Made by a program: the position numbers and the translations under genes. 64,000 nucleotides of DNA. Source: Diplonema japonicum (taxonomy: Eukaryota > Euglenozoa > Diplonemea > Diplonemida > Diplonemidae). Shown piece after piece: positions 39,334 through 50,571 of this stretch (the stretch's first letter is position 1; every line of letters begins with the position of its first letter). The notes below the pieces were generated by a model that was not told the DNA's origin, ran no database searches, and was given only the letters and a program-made list of their open reading frames with translations. The stretch lies in contig OZ025665.1 of NCBI GenBank assembly GCA_964019335.1, forward strand, positions 248,001 to 312,000, given 5' to 3'.

Positions 39334-41597
39334 CTTTTGGGAACGGCTACCAAGCGCCGTTTCTTCTTGCAGGTTGGCGTTTTGGGTGAGTTTGGCGGCC
39401 TGGTCTCCGAGGGGTCCCCCTTCAGCAGCGCGGCAAGTACCCGCCTCACGACTTCCTCCACCAGTTCCGCGCTGAATGCAGCTGGCTTCTCCCGCTTGGT
39501 ACCTTTGGGGGCATTGTCCTTTGCTTTTCCGCCCGTTGTTTTCTTCTGTGCCTCGCGCGTCTTCGGTGTGGGAGTGGAAGGGTGGGGTGTGGAAGTGGAG
39601 GCGGTGCCGTTCCTGACCACTTCGGCAGCCGTTTTTCGGGTCCCCTGCTGCTGCATGACCTCCGGCTGTGCCTCCTTTTTAGGGAAGGTCTTGATGAAGG
39701 CCTCCGGGAAGCTGCTCTTCGCGTGGCACTTCAGGAGCCTGTCGCCGTACTGGAAGATCGAGTACGGGGGGGGCTGCGAGGCGACCACTTGCAAGAACAT
39801 GACCTTCCTGCCGTCGACCTTGGCGAACCTCCTGCCGACCACCTTGGCGTTCCAGCCCATGTCCTTCGGGATCATGTCCGTTTCATCTTGACGGACGTGG
39901 CCGGGTGAGACAGGGTGACGTCGATGTCGCACGAGGCGAGCGCGCTTTCCAGTTCGGCGGCGTCGCCGGAGGCGCACCTGATCGCCCACCCCCCCCTGAC
40001 CGACATGACGCCAAGGGCCGGGCCTCCTGCCTTGAGGGCCATCTGGTACGCTTCGCTGATGGTGGCGGCTGGAACAGGGACCGCCTCGGTTGGTAACGTG
40101 TCTGGGAACTTCGATCAGGAAGCCGTCCCCTGATTTGCGGAGTAGAGCTTGGAGGCTGGTCGTCTGTATTCTCAGGCCAACCTTGTGAGAGAGAGTGTTG
40201 GGGCCCCTTTTGTTCGGAGGTACGGGGTTGTCCCTGCTGGGGAACACGGCTGAGTCCTTCAGTCCGGTCTCGATCTTCCTTCCGTGAGGGCTGTCTTCCT
40301 CGCTTCGTCCATTGTGCCGGCCTTAACCTTCATGTAGACGACGGCCTCGGTGGTCGCGGTTGTCTGGACTGTTCTAGGAGCAGTGTACTTCGGGGGTGGT
40401 GGACCGTCGCCCTTAAGCTCAATAAGGTGCATTGTCTTGATACCCTGTTTGGTGAACAAGGTGGCAGATGAGGACCCTGGGAAGGGCTTCAGTGAGAGCA
40501 CTGTCCATGATCCGTGCTTGTTGGTGTGGTGCTTGAGGAAGACCTCCGGGTTCCTTGTAAGGATGACCCCTCGGGATTTCCCCCCTGTCTTCCCTGGGTG
40601 TACCACTTCGCCGTCCCATAGTTCGGGGACCAGCGAGACCCGCTTCTCCTCCCAGGTGTCTGAAACAATTTTGGCCGGCGTGGACGCGGCGGTCTCGGTC
40701 GTGGTTTCGGCTTTCTTGTTGGCCCCGGGGGCGTGTTTGGCCGCAGTGGCGGTGTTGCTGGCCGCGGTAGCGGCGTCGGCGGAGCTGTTGGCCGCAGCAG
40801 CGGCGTTGGTGGTGTTGGTGGCCTCGTGGGCGCGTTTGGCCGCAGTGGCGGCGTTGGCGGCATTAGGTGCCGCGGAGTCGTTGTTAGCCGCAGGGGCTTG
40901 GTTGGCTGCAGAGGCAGCATTGGAAGCCACGGTGGCTCTGTTGGCCGCATTGGCGGCGCTGGAAGCGTTGGAGGCCACGGAGGCAGCGCTGGGGGCCACA
41001 GAGGCATGTTTGGCCGTTGAGGCGGCGTTGGGGGCCACGGAGGCATGAATGGCCGCTGAGGCGGCGACGTTGGGCGCAGTGGCGCGGTTGGCCGTGACGG
41101 CGACGTTGTTGGCCGCGGTGGCGGCGTTGATGGTGGCGGTGTTATTGGCCACTGGGGCGGCGGTGTTCGTTTCGGTGTCAGGGAGTGGGACCCTCGATGC
41201 CATGAGAGATGCGTCGTAGGCCGACATGAGGTTCTTAGCCTCACCCTTCACCTGCGCTCCGTTTTTCCTTTCCCTCTTCTCTGGGGAGGGGGCCGGCTGC
41301 CTTGCACTCAGCGCAAAAGAATGCTCCGCATTCCAGACAGGCCCACCTCTTCCCGACTCTCGATGTCTCCTGCCCGCAGCCCAGGCATGCCCCCGAGGTC
41401 TGCCTCTCCTTGGACAGCTGCTTGTGTTCGCAGCTCATCACCTTACCGAGGTCTCCCTCGGATTGGCGGTCGTCATCCCGCTTCCGTCCTTGTCCTTGTC
41501 TTCCATCCTCTCTCTCTCTCTCCCTGTCCTTCGCCTTGTCTTTACCCCTCCCCCTGTCCCTTTCTCCGTCTTTCGACATGATTGAAGTGTTGTTTTG
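36036..41597 (-). mobile_element. Element K: degenerate family 1-related non-LTR retrotransposon
   Basis: Carries a recognisable ORF1 and ORF2 in tandem, both broken. ORF1 matches the ORF1 domain of G and H in order and motif but is diverged. ORF2 has no 2A-like motif. The 3' part is lost at 36035. Upstream of ORF1 is a 28-A run on the coding strand (41598-41626 as T on plus). Confidence 0.85.
39327..41579 (-). pseudogene. Element K ORF1 (frameshifted)
   Basis: Starts at ATG 41579. An arginine/aspartate-rich leader is followed by a zinc-binding module (CLGCGQETSRVGKRWACLEC then FFCAEC). A frameshift near 41250 leads to a long Ala/Asn-rich repeat (about residues 110-290) and then the conserved domain opening LVPELWDG. 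A second break near 40250 leads to HKVGLRIQTTSLQALLRKSG and, after a further shift, MGWNAKVVGRRF and KVMFLQVVASQPPP. The C-terminus is basic and ends at TAA 39327. It probably encoded the RNA-binding protein of the element. Confidence 0.75.
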
Positions 41598-41808
41598 TTT
41601 TTTTTTTTTTTTTTTTTTTTTTTTTTCCCGGACGGGTATAATAATAAATAGGGGAAAGCACCGTTCATGGTAAGCAAATACACCACGTCCGAGAAACGTA
41701 GAACAGACCCTGAAAGTGACACATGTTTTATTTGCTGTTAACCTTCACCATCACCGGAACCTTTTTAGAACTGGACCACAACGTGACACAAACAAGAGTT
41801 TAAAAAAT
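41598..41808. other. Spacer between element K and tRNA-Ser
   Basis: A T-run (41598-41626) followed by about 180 bp of ordinary sequence with no ORF. TTTTTT complement (41802-41807) is the terminator of tRNA-Ser. Confidence 0.6.
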
Positions 41809-41890
41809 CGCAGACGGCAGGGTTTGAACCTGCGCATGCAGAGCACACTCGCTTAGCAGGCGAGCCCCGTAACCACTTGGGTACGTCTGC
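41809..41890 (-). tRNA. tRNA-Ser (GCT)
   Basis: 82-nt class II tRNA: acceptor GCAGACG/CGTCTGC, anticodon stem CTCGC/GCGAG with loop CTGCTAA, a long variable arm, and T arm GCAGG-TTCAAAC-CCTGC. Minus-strand T6 terminator follows. The poly(A) end of element C lies directly upstream. Confidence 0.95.
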
Positions 41891-41905
41891 TGCGGGGACC
41901 TTTTT

Positions 41906-44900
41906 TTTTTTTTTTTTTTCAAAATACCAATGCAGGGCCGCCATGGAGAGCAACACCTGAGAAAAGGGAAAAAAAAGGTGAAGGGAAACCATGGGGAAAT
42001 AGGGAGGGCAAAGGACCAGGCTTCTGCAAGCAGGAGGAGCCCTGGTCCCCCACCAACCCGTGCTCTGCTTTGGGACAGCCGAAGAGGGCTGAATTACATT
42101 ATTCCCTCAGTCAAGTGAGAGAAAAACGGGGGCCTACCTTCCAGCTGGATGTCCTTCTTTGGCTGGAACCTCCGGCGGAAAGCCCCCCAGGGAGGTATTG
42201 CTCCTATTGAGCGAATCATTGGTGAGTGTGAAAATAAAAAAAAAAGGGGAAATGGGAAACAGTGAGAGGAAGGTGAAGGAAGGGAAAGGAAGGGAAAGGA
42301 AAGTGGAAAACACAACATTTCACTTTACACACACGCGGGCGATCCCTTAGCGCAGCACGGGGGCCGCGGGACCGGCGTCAAGAGAGACCGGAGGAGGGGG
42401 CGGCACGTTCGAAGGTGCAGTGACGTCTGTAGACGCCAGGGATGATGGCGAGGTGAACAGTCCGGAGCGTGACCAGGCGAGCAGGCCAGACTCAACAATG
42501 AGGTCGTAGATCTGGGTCACGCGTCTCGACAGGGAGAACGCTAGGGAGGGAGTACCAGCAGGAGTGTCGATCGCCCCCCTCCCGATCACAGGGCACCCAC
42601 CGACAACATGCTCCCTGGACATCGGTGCTGCGTGGCAGGCTGGGCACCGGAGCACACCCTTGTGCTTCCTGTTCGGGCCAGCAGTCTGCAGGAAGCCGAA
42701 GAAGAGAGCCGAGTGACCAATCCGCAGCCGCGAGATGACCGTTTCAGCTTGTCTGGGGAAGCCAAGGGGGAAGTGCGCAGACCGAAGCTCGGTCGCCACC
42801 GCGTAGTTGTGGGCGAGGGATGTTATGAGCTCCGCGGACCTCCGCACCACCCACCGTCGCACCAGGGCCCTCACTGATCGGTAGTCAAGGGAGGGCCTGT
42901 CCTGCTTCCGCTTCGTTCCCTCCCCGGCCAGAGCGTCAGCCTTCTCGTTCCCGTCCACCCCACAGTGGGAGGGCACAAACTGGAGGACCACCGGTGTCCC
43001 CTGCGTGCGCGCCGCGGACACCAGCCGGCCCACGTCTGGTGGTCGAGCTTCTCCCTCTGTCGCGTTGGGCCAGCTCGCAGCTGCTCGACGAGGGAGAGGG
43101 AGTCGGTGCAGATCGACAGCGGGGACTTCGCCAGCGAAGGGTGTGTTTTTCGGAGGGTAGCCACCATATCCAGCGCCGTTTTCACAGCCATGCCCTCTGC
43201 CCGAAAAGATGAACAGAAGTCGTTGACGCCATGGCACACAGACACAGGGGTCAGGGGGGGAGGCAGCTGCAGATAAACCCCAGAGCCACCTTTCGCCTTC
43301 TGTCCGACCTGTACAACCGAGCCATCCGTGTAGGCATGGATGCCCGGGGGGAGAGCCGCAAGAGCAGCCTCGGCCGCCTTCCGCCTGTCCGCGTCTGGCG
43401 ACGATCGCGTGACCCCGCCGGGGAGGTCAGTCCTGAAGTCGACCATGCCTGTCTGCCACGGGGCCGCCAGGGGCGTAGCCGACAGGTACTCGAAGTGCAC
43501 CTTTGGTTCCAACCCGCATCGACGCAGTGCTTGGTAGCCAGAGCGCAGCCACCCACACCCCAGCCTGTTCGCCTGCTTCAGCTTGACCGTCTCCCTGTGA
43601 ACCGGGGAAGACTGCCAGCAGAAGGCCTTCGCCGTCATCGTCGCCGCAGCACCCTCAGCCATTCTTTCGAGGGGAAGCAGTCCTGCCTCAGCTAGGAGCT
43701 TGTACCCTCCGGAGCCACTCCAGCAGCCCGTGATCAGCACCGCCGCCTCCTGGTGAAGCCCAGCCAGGTCCTTCCTCCCGACATCATCGAGCCTGCTGTA
43801 GTAGACCCCCATGCAGTAGCGCAGCAGCGGGAGGATGTACGTAACGTAGAGAGACCGCAGAGTGTCCCTCTTGCTGCCCCAGGACGTGCCGGACAAGAGC
43901 TTCAGCACCCTCAGCCTTTTGCTGGCCCGCCGTAGGATGTCCTGTGCGTGTTCACCGAACGTGAGCCCAGAGTCCACCGTAACCCCAAGGTACCTCGCGT
44001 GTTCAGACAGAGGCAGGGGACGGGCCGCAACGTAGTCCACGTCGGGCCGTCGCACGGCTGCATGCATGTCCCGCACGCAGCGGATCCGCACACCACCCGC
44101 CTCCACAACCTGAAGGCCCGCCAGCTCCTGGTCCCCGGAGATCGTGCCATCGGCGTTCACCCCCAGGCCGAAGAGTGGGTTCTGGAAGGCACCTGGCTGA
44201 AGGGGGACTCGTGACGAAGTGAAGTAGACCCCGAGACGTTTCTGGGGGGGGACGCAGACTGCCTGCGTCTTGGACGTGCTCAGCAGCATGTCACGCTCCC
44301 TGCACCAGTCCTCAACCGCATCCACCACTGCCTGCGCCTTCCGCTCCAGCCCAGCCACGTCCCCTTGTCCAGAGGAGATCACAACCGCCACGTCGTCGGC
44401 GTAGAGCACCGAGACGTCCGCCAGTCCCTCCAGTCTCCTGGCGAGTTCGTCGACGTAGATGGTGTACAGGATGGGACCCAAGACAGAGCCCTGGGGGACA
44501 CCCCGTCGCACCTTCGTCGTCGACCCCCTCGACCGTCCAATCGTGACCGCAGCAGTACGGCCGCATAGAAAGGACCGCGTCCACTCCACGAAGGGTTCGG
44601 GGAGACCCTTCCCTCGCATCTTGTCCAGCAGGGCACCATGGGGCACCAGGTCGAAGGCAGAAGAGAAGTCGAACAGCAGAGCGGCCGAGAGACGTCGATC
44701 GTCTTTGTTCCTCGACATGCACTCAGTGAGGGTTGCCACCTGCTCCTCCGTGGAGCGGCCGCGTCTGAAACCAGCCTGGCTGTCGTGGAGTCCCTCGACT
44801 CCCGTCCCGTCCGCGTCAAGAAGAAACGTGAGCCTCTCCTCGATCATCCTCTCCAGCAGCTTGCAGAGGCAGCTGGTCAGGCAGATCGGCCGGTAGGAAG

Positions 44901-45217
44901 CCAAGAGAGTCGCATCTTTTCCAGGTTTCGGTACCGGGACGATCACTCCTTTCTTCCAGGCGCCGGGGACGACACCCATCAGCCAGGAGCGATTGAGGAG
45001 TAGAAGGAGAACACCGAGGGAGTCCGAGTTCAGGTGTAGGAGCATCTCCGAGAAGATTCCGTCTTCCCCGGCCGCGCTGCGCGTCTTCATCCTTCTCAGG
45101 CCGCGGGTGAGGTCGTCCACGGTGAACGCTTGACACCCGAGTCTGCTTGCAGAAGGAGCGGCGTCCTTCGAGTTCCCGTCACCACGCCTGCCGTAGAGCT
45201 TAGCGAAGTGCGCCCCC
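41906..45217 (-). mobile_element. Element C: 5'-truncated family 1 non-LTR retrotransposon upstream of tRNA-Ser
   Basis: 3.3 kb, near-identical to the 3' part of G but inverted relative to it. Flanked by a 16-bp direct repeat CTGCGGGGACCTTTTT (41890-41905 and 45218-45233). The TSD takes in the first base(s) of tRNA-Ser. The right copy abuts the (TAA)n tail of element D, so C entered between D and the tRNA. Confidence 0.95.
42347..45217 (-). pseudogene. Element C ORF2 (5'-truncated, frameshifted)
   Basis: RT from AKADRLGAHF-like sequence onward (FRRGRSTEEQ, DFSSAFDLVPH, GVPQGSVLGP, YADD) and RNase H (AYTDGSVVQ, SFRAEG, CTDSLSLV). Near 43000 one base is missing in DHQTWAG, shifting the frame. 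The correct continuation (LVSAARTQGTP then QFVPSHCGVDGNEKADAL) is in the next frame to the stop at 42347, with finger CPACHAAPMSREHVVGGC. G carries the identical deletion. Confidence 0.92.
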
Positions 45218-45233
45218 CTGCGGGGACCTTTTT

Positions 45234-45770
45234 AATAATAATAATTATTCCACTACCAGGCGGGGGGGATGGGGGGCGGAGAAAGTTGAAACCATAAAAA
45301 TTGGGAAGGGAAGGTTAAAAACAGTCTCTCTTACTGAGCCATATCGGGGGGGACCTCTTGCTCGTTTGCTCGACCTCTTGTATATTTTCCTGGGGCCCCC
45401 GACATCCACCTTTCTTATTTTTTCCCCATTCCCCCGCCACGCAGCTCTTGGGCCTCGAAGGCTTCGGCTGTCACCAAATAAAGACAACCCCAAATATTAA
45501 AGGGCGGCGATGAGATCCCTAATTTTGATTTATCCAGCCACAGGGACCCCACCATCTGCTGGTTTTGTTGGGCTGTGGGAGCCTAAAATATAAATTTGAA
45601 AAGGAAATGTAAAAGGAAAAGTCAAGTTCAGAACTCAACTTCCACAAAGAAGGGAGGAATGCATAACTAGAAAAGGAGCCTGGTAGGGAAAATAAAAAGA
45701 AAGGGAAACCAATGGGGGAGGGGGAAAAAGAATTACTGGTTACTATTTCTAAAAAAAAAAACCCCCTTCT
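45234..45770 (-). mobile_element. Element D: 3' UTR fragment of a family 3 element
   Basis: Begins with a (TAA)n tail and TTCCACTACCAGGCGG, shares CAGTCTCT.TTACTGAGCCAT with J, and contains the conserved box CCACCATCTGCTGG...GGGAGCC (45549-45583). No coding sequence is left. The upper boundary is uncertain. It was the neighbour of tRNA-Ser before C inserted. Confidence 0.75.
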
Positions 45771-46554
45771 CAGCTGCGAAAGATGTTTTTCCAACGAGAC
45801 TCCCTATCGCGTAATGACGCGGGCGCACCAGGTAGGCCGGCGAGTGCTGTGGAGTCAATCGTCAGCGGGGAGGAAGAGGTTGTGAGAGGCGAAGTAGAGG
45901 AGGGGGGCACGTTGGCAGATAACCCACCGGCCTTGGGCTTTCCCCGTGTGCGACAGGTCACACAATGGTGTTCCTTACACCCCTATGCGGTTCTGCCTGC
46001 CTACCCACCAGAAGTCGGACCTTCACCGAGAGACTGTGTCACACAATGGACTTACATCCCTTGAGGTGGTCCACCGTACTTGACGCCTCCGCTCCGCTTC
46101 TCTCTCCGCGGGAACCCAGCCTACAACTCTGGTGGCTGGAGGACCCACTTTGAAATCGAACCCCTCACGTGGAAAACACTGTTGCGCACTCTGGACATTT
46201 TGCATTAATCTTGTTTTCTGTCGGCAAACAGTGCTCCCCACGCTCAGGCCACTTCGCTCGGGCGTTCAGGTCAGCTTCCCCAGGAAAACCATCAAACGGC
46301 GTCTCCGGATCCGGTCCTCGTTCTGGCGTGCAGGAGGCTTCCCCAGGGGATGCCATCCAACACGGCGCTCCGGCTCCGGCCCTCGGCCGCCCAACGCAAC
46401 ACCGTTCCCCTGCTCCTCCTCTCGAGCTGCCTCTCAGCCGCGCAACCTTCACCACCTGCGCGTTGCCCAGGGACCACCACCGTGGAGGTGGGCAGCCACC
46501 ACACACACCGCGTTCGTCTACATGTTCATGTGTGTGTGTAATCGGACCCCGATC
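45771..46554. other. Unassigned region between elements D and M
   Basis: About 780 bp with no convincing gene. On the minus strand near 46235-46190 a CPECATVFST motif followed by a stop looks like a decayed zinc finger of the kind seen at N-termini of non-LTR proteins. A repeated GTCACACAATGG occurs near 45957 and 46039. No cloverleaf recognised. Confidence 0.45.
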
Positions 46555-46565
46555 GGACCTTTTTT

Positions 46566-47224
46566 TTCAAAATACCAATAGGTGCCACCATGGGGAGCAA
46601 CACCTGGGAAGGGGAAAGGTGAAGGGAAGCATGGAAATATTACAGGGAGGGCGAAGACCAGTTCTTCTGCAATCAGATGGAGCTGTGGACTCCGCCAACC
46701 CGTGCACCTGTTTGGAACAGCCGAAGAGGGCTGAATTACTTTAATTCCAAGCCGCGTAGACCTACGTGACTCGGACGGGGACCTTGACCCCAGTTCGTCG
46801 TTTTTCTCAACTGGGACCTCTGGTGACCGGAACTGGCCCCGGTCGCCCCCTCGAGAGGGATTTGCTCCATTGAGCGAAACATGAAAGGGTGAGAGTAAAA
46901 TCTCTCAAAATCAAAAGGGGAAGCGAGTGTGCGTGTGCGCATGGGGATGATAGGGGAAGCATTTGCTCTCCCCGCTGCACTCCGGCTGGCGGGGGGAGGG
47001 GATGGCCGTACCACACTCGTTCGTGCGAAGATGAGAGGACTCATCTTCGCAACTTCAGAGTAGGCCGGGCCATCCGTTTTTGACTACAATGTCAGGGCAC
47101 ACGATAACAAGAGGATGTTAATTTTAAAAATTTAAAAGTTTAAAGGGGGACGGGCATACTGGTAAGAGAAAGGCCAGACGCCGGATGATGATAAAGAAAA
47201 GGATGAGAGGGAGTGGAAGAGAGG
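46566..47224 (-). mobile_element. Element M: 3'-UTR-only family 1 copy
   Basis: Poly(A) end, then the same 3' UTR as element E with few changes, cut off before any ORF2 sequence. Direct repeats GGACCTTTTTT at 46555-46565 and 47225-47235 form the TSD; the right copy abuts the tail of N. No tRNA is recognised at its downstream side. Confidence 0.85.
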
Positions 47225-47235
47225 GGACCTTTTTT

Positions 47236-48895
47236 AATAATAATAATAATAAATATTCCACTACCAGGCGGGAGGATCGAAGGGGAGTAGAGAAAACCAT
47301 TCAAGGGAAAGGGAAAGGGAAAGGTCTCAGACGCATGAGCTGGACTTCCCCTTTCCTGGAGGACAGTCGCTTGAGGGTGTGGTACCTTCCTCCTGTTACC
47401 TCTCTGTACTTCTTGTCAGCACCGCTCTCTTCCCAGATCTCCTTTTTCTCCACAAGGATCCTCCTTCTTATGTGAGCTTTTGCCGTCCTGAAGTCAGTGA
47501 CCTGAACGTGGTCCCCTTTCTCGGTGTGTTCTTCCGCCGCCTCTGCCGCCGCCTTGTCAGCCTCCTCGTTTCCTTCTATTCCTACATGCGCTGGGATGTA
47601 CTGGAATATCACTTCCACGTTCCCTTCGCTGAGAAGTCTGATCCGGTGCCATATCCTCATTTCTTCCTCACCTTTTGCTTCTTGCGGTCCCTTCTGCATG
47701 GACCTGATGAGCGACTGCGAGTCTGAGAGGTACAACATTCTCAAGGTCTTCCTTCTGTGGGCGTTTGCCTTCATCAATTCCACACCCATTATGAGTCCCA
47801 AGTTCATGGCCCTTGTCTCTGCTCTGTAGGAACTGCAGTACTCGCCCGCCGTCCCTTTGAGCACGACGTCCTTCTTCTTCGTCTTCATCACTGCCGCACT
47901 GCCTCCTCTTCTGTTGTTTGGGGACGAGCCATCGGTGTAGAAATCTACGTCTCTGGGGATCCTTTCCATTGTCTTTCTTGCCACTTCTAGCCAGCGCTGT
48001 TTGTCGTCGGTCCGTCTGCTCTTCTCTACCAGTGTCGGTCTTAGGTCTAACTTCAAGTCCTCCCAGGGGGGTACCATCATCTTCTCTCTGAAATCACTGG
48101 GTCCAACCGGTGTACCCTGCCTTTCAGGTGTGTCCTGAGAGGAAGCTTCTTGTCTCATCTTCCCCGCCCAGGTGAGCGTGTCGTTCACCCCAGTCTGCGA
48201 TGCTACGTATCCTACTGTGTCCGGCTTCCTCATGTACTCCTCGTAAAGCATCATCGAATCTGTTTTGACTTCCGTTTCTACACCCTTCAAACCAGCTTCC
48301 ACCAGGGCAATGTTCTTCGATATTTTCCTCGGGAGGCCCGTGATGAATCTCGCTGCCGTGTCGTGTTGGTCCTTCAGCTCGTCGAGAAGGCCCTCCCTCA
48401 TCGCTGGTCCATAGACGCCAAGACCATACTTCGTTGTAGGGAAAACGTATGTCAGGTATATTGCCCTGAGCATATCCCTCCGCATGCCACCTCTTTTGTT
48501 GGACAGCCTAAACATGTAGCCCAAGCGCCTACGCGACTTGTTTAAGACTTCACCCACGTGAGCTTCAAAGGACGTGTCTGCGTCCAGTGTGACCCCCAGG
48601 TACTTCGCCCTGTCTACTTGTCCCAGCTTTGTTCCGTCCGAAATGACACTTTGAGGTTCCTTCTCGGTCTGCTCTGAGACCGTTGCTGCGAGAATCGCAG
48701 CTGCGCCCTTCTCCTCCACCCCCTTCGGCAGCGGACCGATGATCCAGTTGCCCTTCCGCACCTCGTCCTTCTTCTCCTTCTTCGAATACCAGATTGAGCT
48801 CTGGTACCGCCGCGGCGTCTTCGTCCACCTGCATCTGCAGGCTGTCCAGTGGGGGCCTCGTGGAGGCGTCCGCGTCGGTCTGCTGATCCATTTTT
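47236..48895 (-). mobile_element. Element N: internally deleted family 3-like non-LTR element
   Basis: Ends in (TAA)n and TTCCACTACCAGGCGGGAGG as in J. The coding part jumps from RLRP directly to the 3' end through a (GGGAAA)n hexamer repeat (47305-47322). At the other end an ATG (48891) opens an acidic N-terminal sequence (MDQQTDADASTRPPLDSLQ) that shifts into the post-RT region. ORF1 bulk, endonuclease and RT core are gone. Confidence 0.75.
47301..48761 (-). pseudogene. Element N ORF2 fragment: RT C-terminus plus RNase H
   Basis: About 480 codons open. RT tail (RAKYLGVTLDAD, IYLTYVFPTTKYGLG), then RNase H (DFYTDGSSPNNRRGG, AETRAMNLG, LSDSQSLIRS, YIPAHVGIEGNEEAD) and the start of the tether (REVTGGRYHTLKRL). 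It ends in PFPFPFP, encoded by the hexamer repeat. The finger is missing. Its sequence is distinct from I and J, so it belongs to a further subfamily. Confidence 0.85.
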
Positions 48896-49015
48896 ATAAA
48901 TTTTTATTAAAATTTATTATGTGATAGTGTATCAGACCCCCCACCTAGAAATTTCGTGGCACTTGCTACAATTCGAAATCACACTCTTACAAAGACCACG
49001 TTCAGTTTGAAAAAT
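48896..49015. other. AT-rich spacer between element N and tRNA-Ile
   Basis: 120 bp, AT-rich at the left (TTTTTATAAATTTTTATT). It includes the T5 terminator of tRNA-Ile (minus strand, 49010-49014). Nothing else seen. Confidence 0.6.
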
Positions 49016-49088
49016 TGGTCGTGACAGGGCTCGAACCTGGGACCGTTGGCTTATTAGACCAATGCTCTACCGACTGAGCTACACGACC
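49016..49088 (-). tRNA. tRNA-Ile (AAT)
   Basis: Acceptor GGTCGTG/CACGACC with discriminator A, D arm GCTC...GAGC, anticodon stem TTGGT/GCCAA with loop CTAATAA, and T arm CAGG-TTCGAGC-CCTG. Oligo-T terminator downstream. The poly(A) end of element E starts about 5 bp upstream of its 5' end. Confidence 0.95.
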
Positions 49089-49103
49089 GACACTTTTTTT
49101 TTT

Positions 49104-50558
49104 CAAAATACCAATAGGTGCCACCATGGGGAGCAACACCTGGGAAGGGGAAAGGTGAAGGGAAGCATGGAAATATTACAGGGAGGGCGAAGACCAGTTC
49201 TTCTGCAATCAGATGGAGCTGTGGACTCCGCCAACCCGTGCACCTGTTTGGAACAGCCGAAGAGGGCTGAATTACTTTAATTCCAAGCCGCGTAGACCTA
49301 CGTGACTCGGACGGGGACCTTGACCCCAGTTCGTCGTTTTTCTCAACTGGGACCTCTGGTGACCGGAACTGGCCCCGGTCGCCCCCTCGAGAGGGATTTG
49401 CTCCATTGAGCGAAACATGAAAGGGTGAGAGTAAAATCTCTCAAAATCAAAGGGGAAGCGAGTGTGCGTGTGCGCATGGGGATGATAGGGGAAGCATCTG
49501 CTCTCCCCGCTGCACTCCGGCTGGCGGGGGGAGGGGATGGCCGTACCACACTCGTTCGTGCGAAGATGAGAGGACTCATCTTCGCAACTTCAGAGTAGGC
49601 CGGGTCATCCGTTTTTGACTACAATGTCAGGGCACACGATAACAAGAGGATGTTAATTTTAAAAAATTTTTAAAATTTTAAAAGTTTAAAGGGGGACGGG
49701 CATACTGGTAAGAGAAAGGCCAGACGCCGGATGATGATAAAGAAAAGGATGAGAGGGAGTGGAAGAGAGGGGAAGGGAACGTAAGCACTAAAAGAATTGA
49801 AATGTTGATCTCACCCTACTCACTTCAGCGCAACACGGGGGCCGCAGGGCCGGCGTCAAGGGAGACAGCCGGCGGGATGAACGAAGGGGCAGCGGTACCT
49901 GCCGTTGCCGCAGACGGCGACGTGAAGGCCCCGGATCTGGCCCAGTCAAGCAAGCCAGAGTCGGCGATGAGGGTGAATACCTGCGTCACGCGTTTTGACA
50001 GGCACTCCACCAGCGAGGGGCGTCCATTGGGAGCGTCGAGCGAACCCCGTCCAACCACAGCGCACCCCCCAACAACGTGCTCCCTGGACATCCGAGCTCC
50101 ACACGCTGGACAGCTGAGCTCAGCCTTCTTCCTGTTCGGTCCAGCCGCCTGCAGGAAGCCGAAGAAGAGAGCGGAGTGCCCTACCCTCAGCCGCGAGATG
50201 ACCGTCTCCGCTAGCCTGGGGAGGGACTGGGGGAAGCACGCCGCTCGGAGCCCCGTGGCCCTCGCGTACCTCGGGGCCACCTCCCCGACAATGACCGCAG
50301 ACCTCTGCTGAATCTGGCGACGGACCAGGGCCCTGACCGACCTGTAGTCGAGAGAGGGGCGAGTCAGCTCGCGCTTCGTGCCCTCCCCGGCCAGCCTGTC
50401 TGCCGCCTCGTTGCCAGGAACCCCGCAGTGGGACGGCACAAACTGGAGAATTACTGGTGCACCTTGTGCACGTGCCGCGGCCACCAGCAGTTCCCAGGTC
50501 TCGTGGTCGAGCCTCTCCCTCTGCCGCGAAGGACCTGCCCTCAGCTGATCAAGGAGGC
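49104..50558 (-). mobile_element. Element E: 5'-truncated family 1 subfamily copy upstream of tRNA-Ile
   Basis: Poly(A) end, 3' UTR shared with M, and the C-terminal part of ORF2. Direct repeats CACTTTTTTTTTT at 49091-49103 and 50559-50571 flank it. The right copy abuts the 3' end of F, so E entered between F and the tRNA. Confidence 0.88.
49825..50558 (-). pseudogene. Element E ORF2 C-terminal fragment
   Basis: Opens inside RNase H (DQLRAGPSRQRERLDHETWE), keeps the frame where C and G are shifted (ELLVAAARAQGAP), then QFVPSHCGVPGNEAADRLAG, tether, finger CPACGARMSREHVVGGC and the end SLDAGPAAPVLR. It shows the unshifted ancestral reading. Confidence 0.88.
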
Positions 50559-50571
50559 CACTTTTTTTTTT

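Noticed and set aside
40350-41048. Plus-strand Ala/Val-rich and Gly-rich ORFs at 40.4-41.0 kb
   Set aside because: Complement of the Ala/Asn repeat of K ORF1; no independent support.
45783-46064. Plus-strand 93-codon ORF as a gene
   Set aside because: No motif, no upstream context, and it lies in transposon debris.
46130-46250. tRNA gene on the minus strand near the TTCGATTTC box
   Set aside because: The T stem does not pair and no acceptor stem is found.
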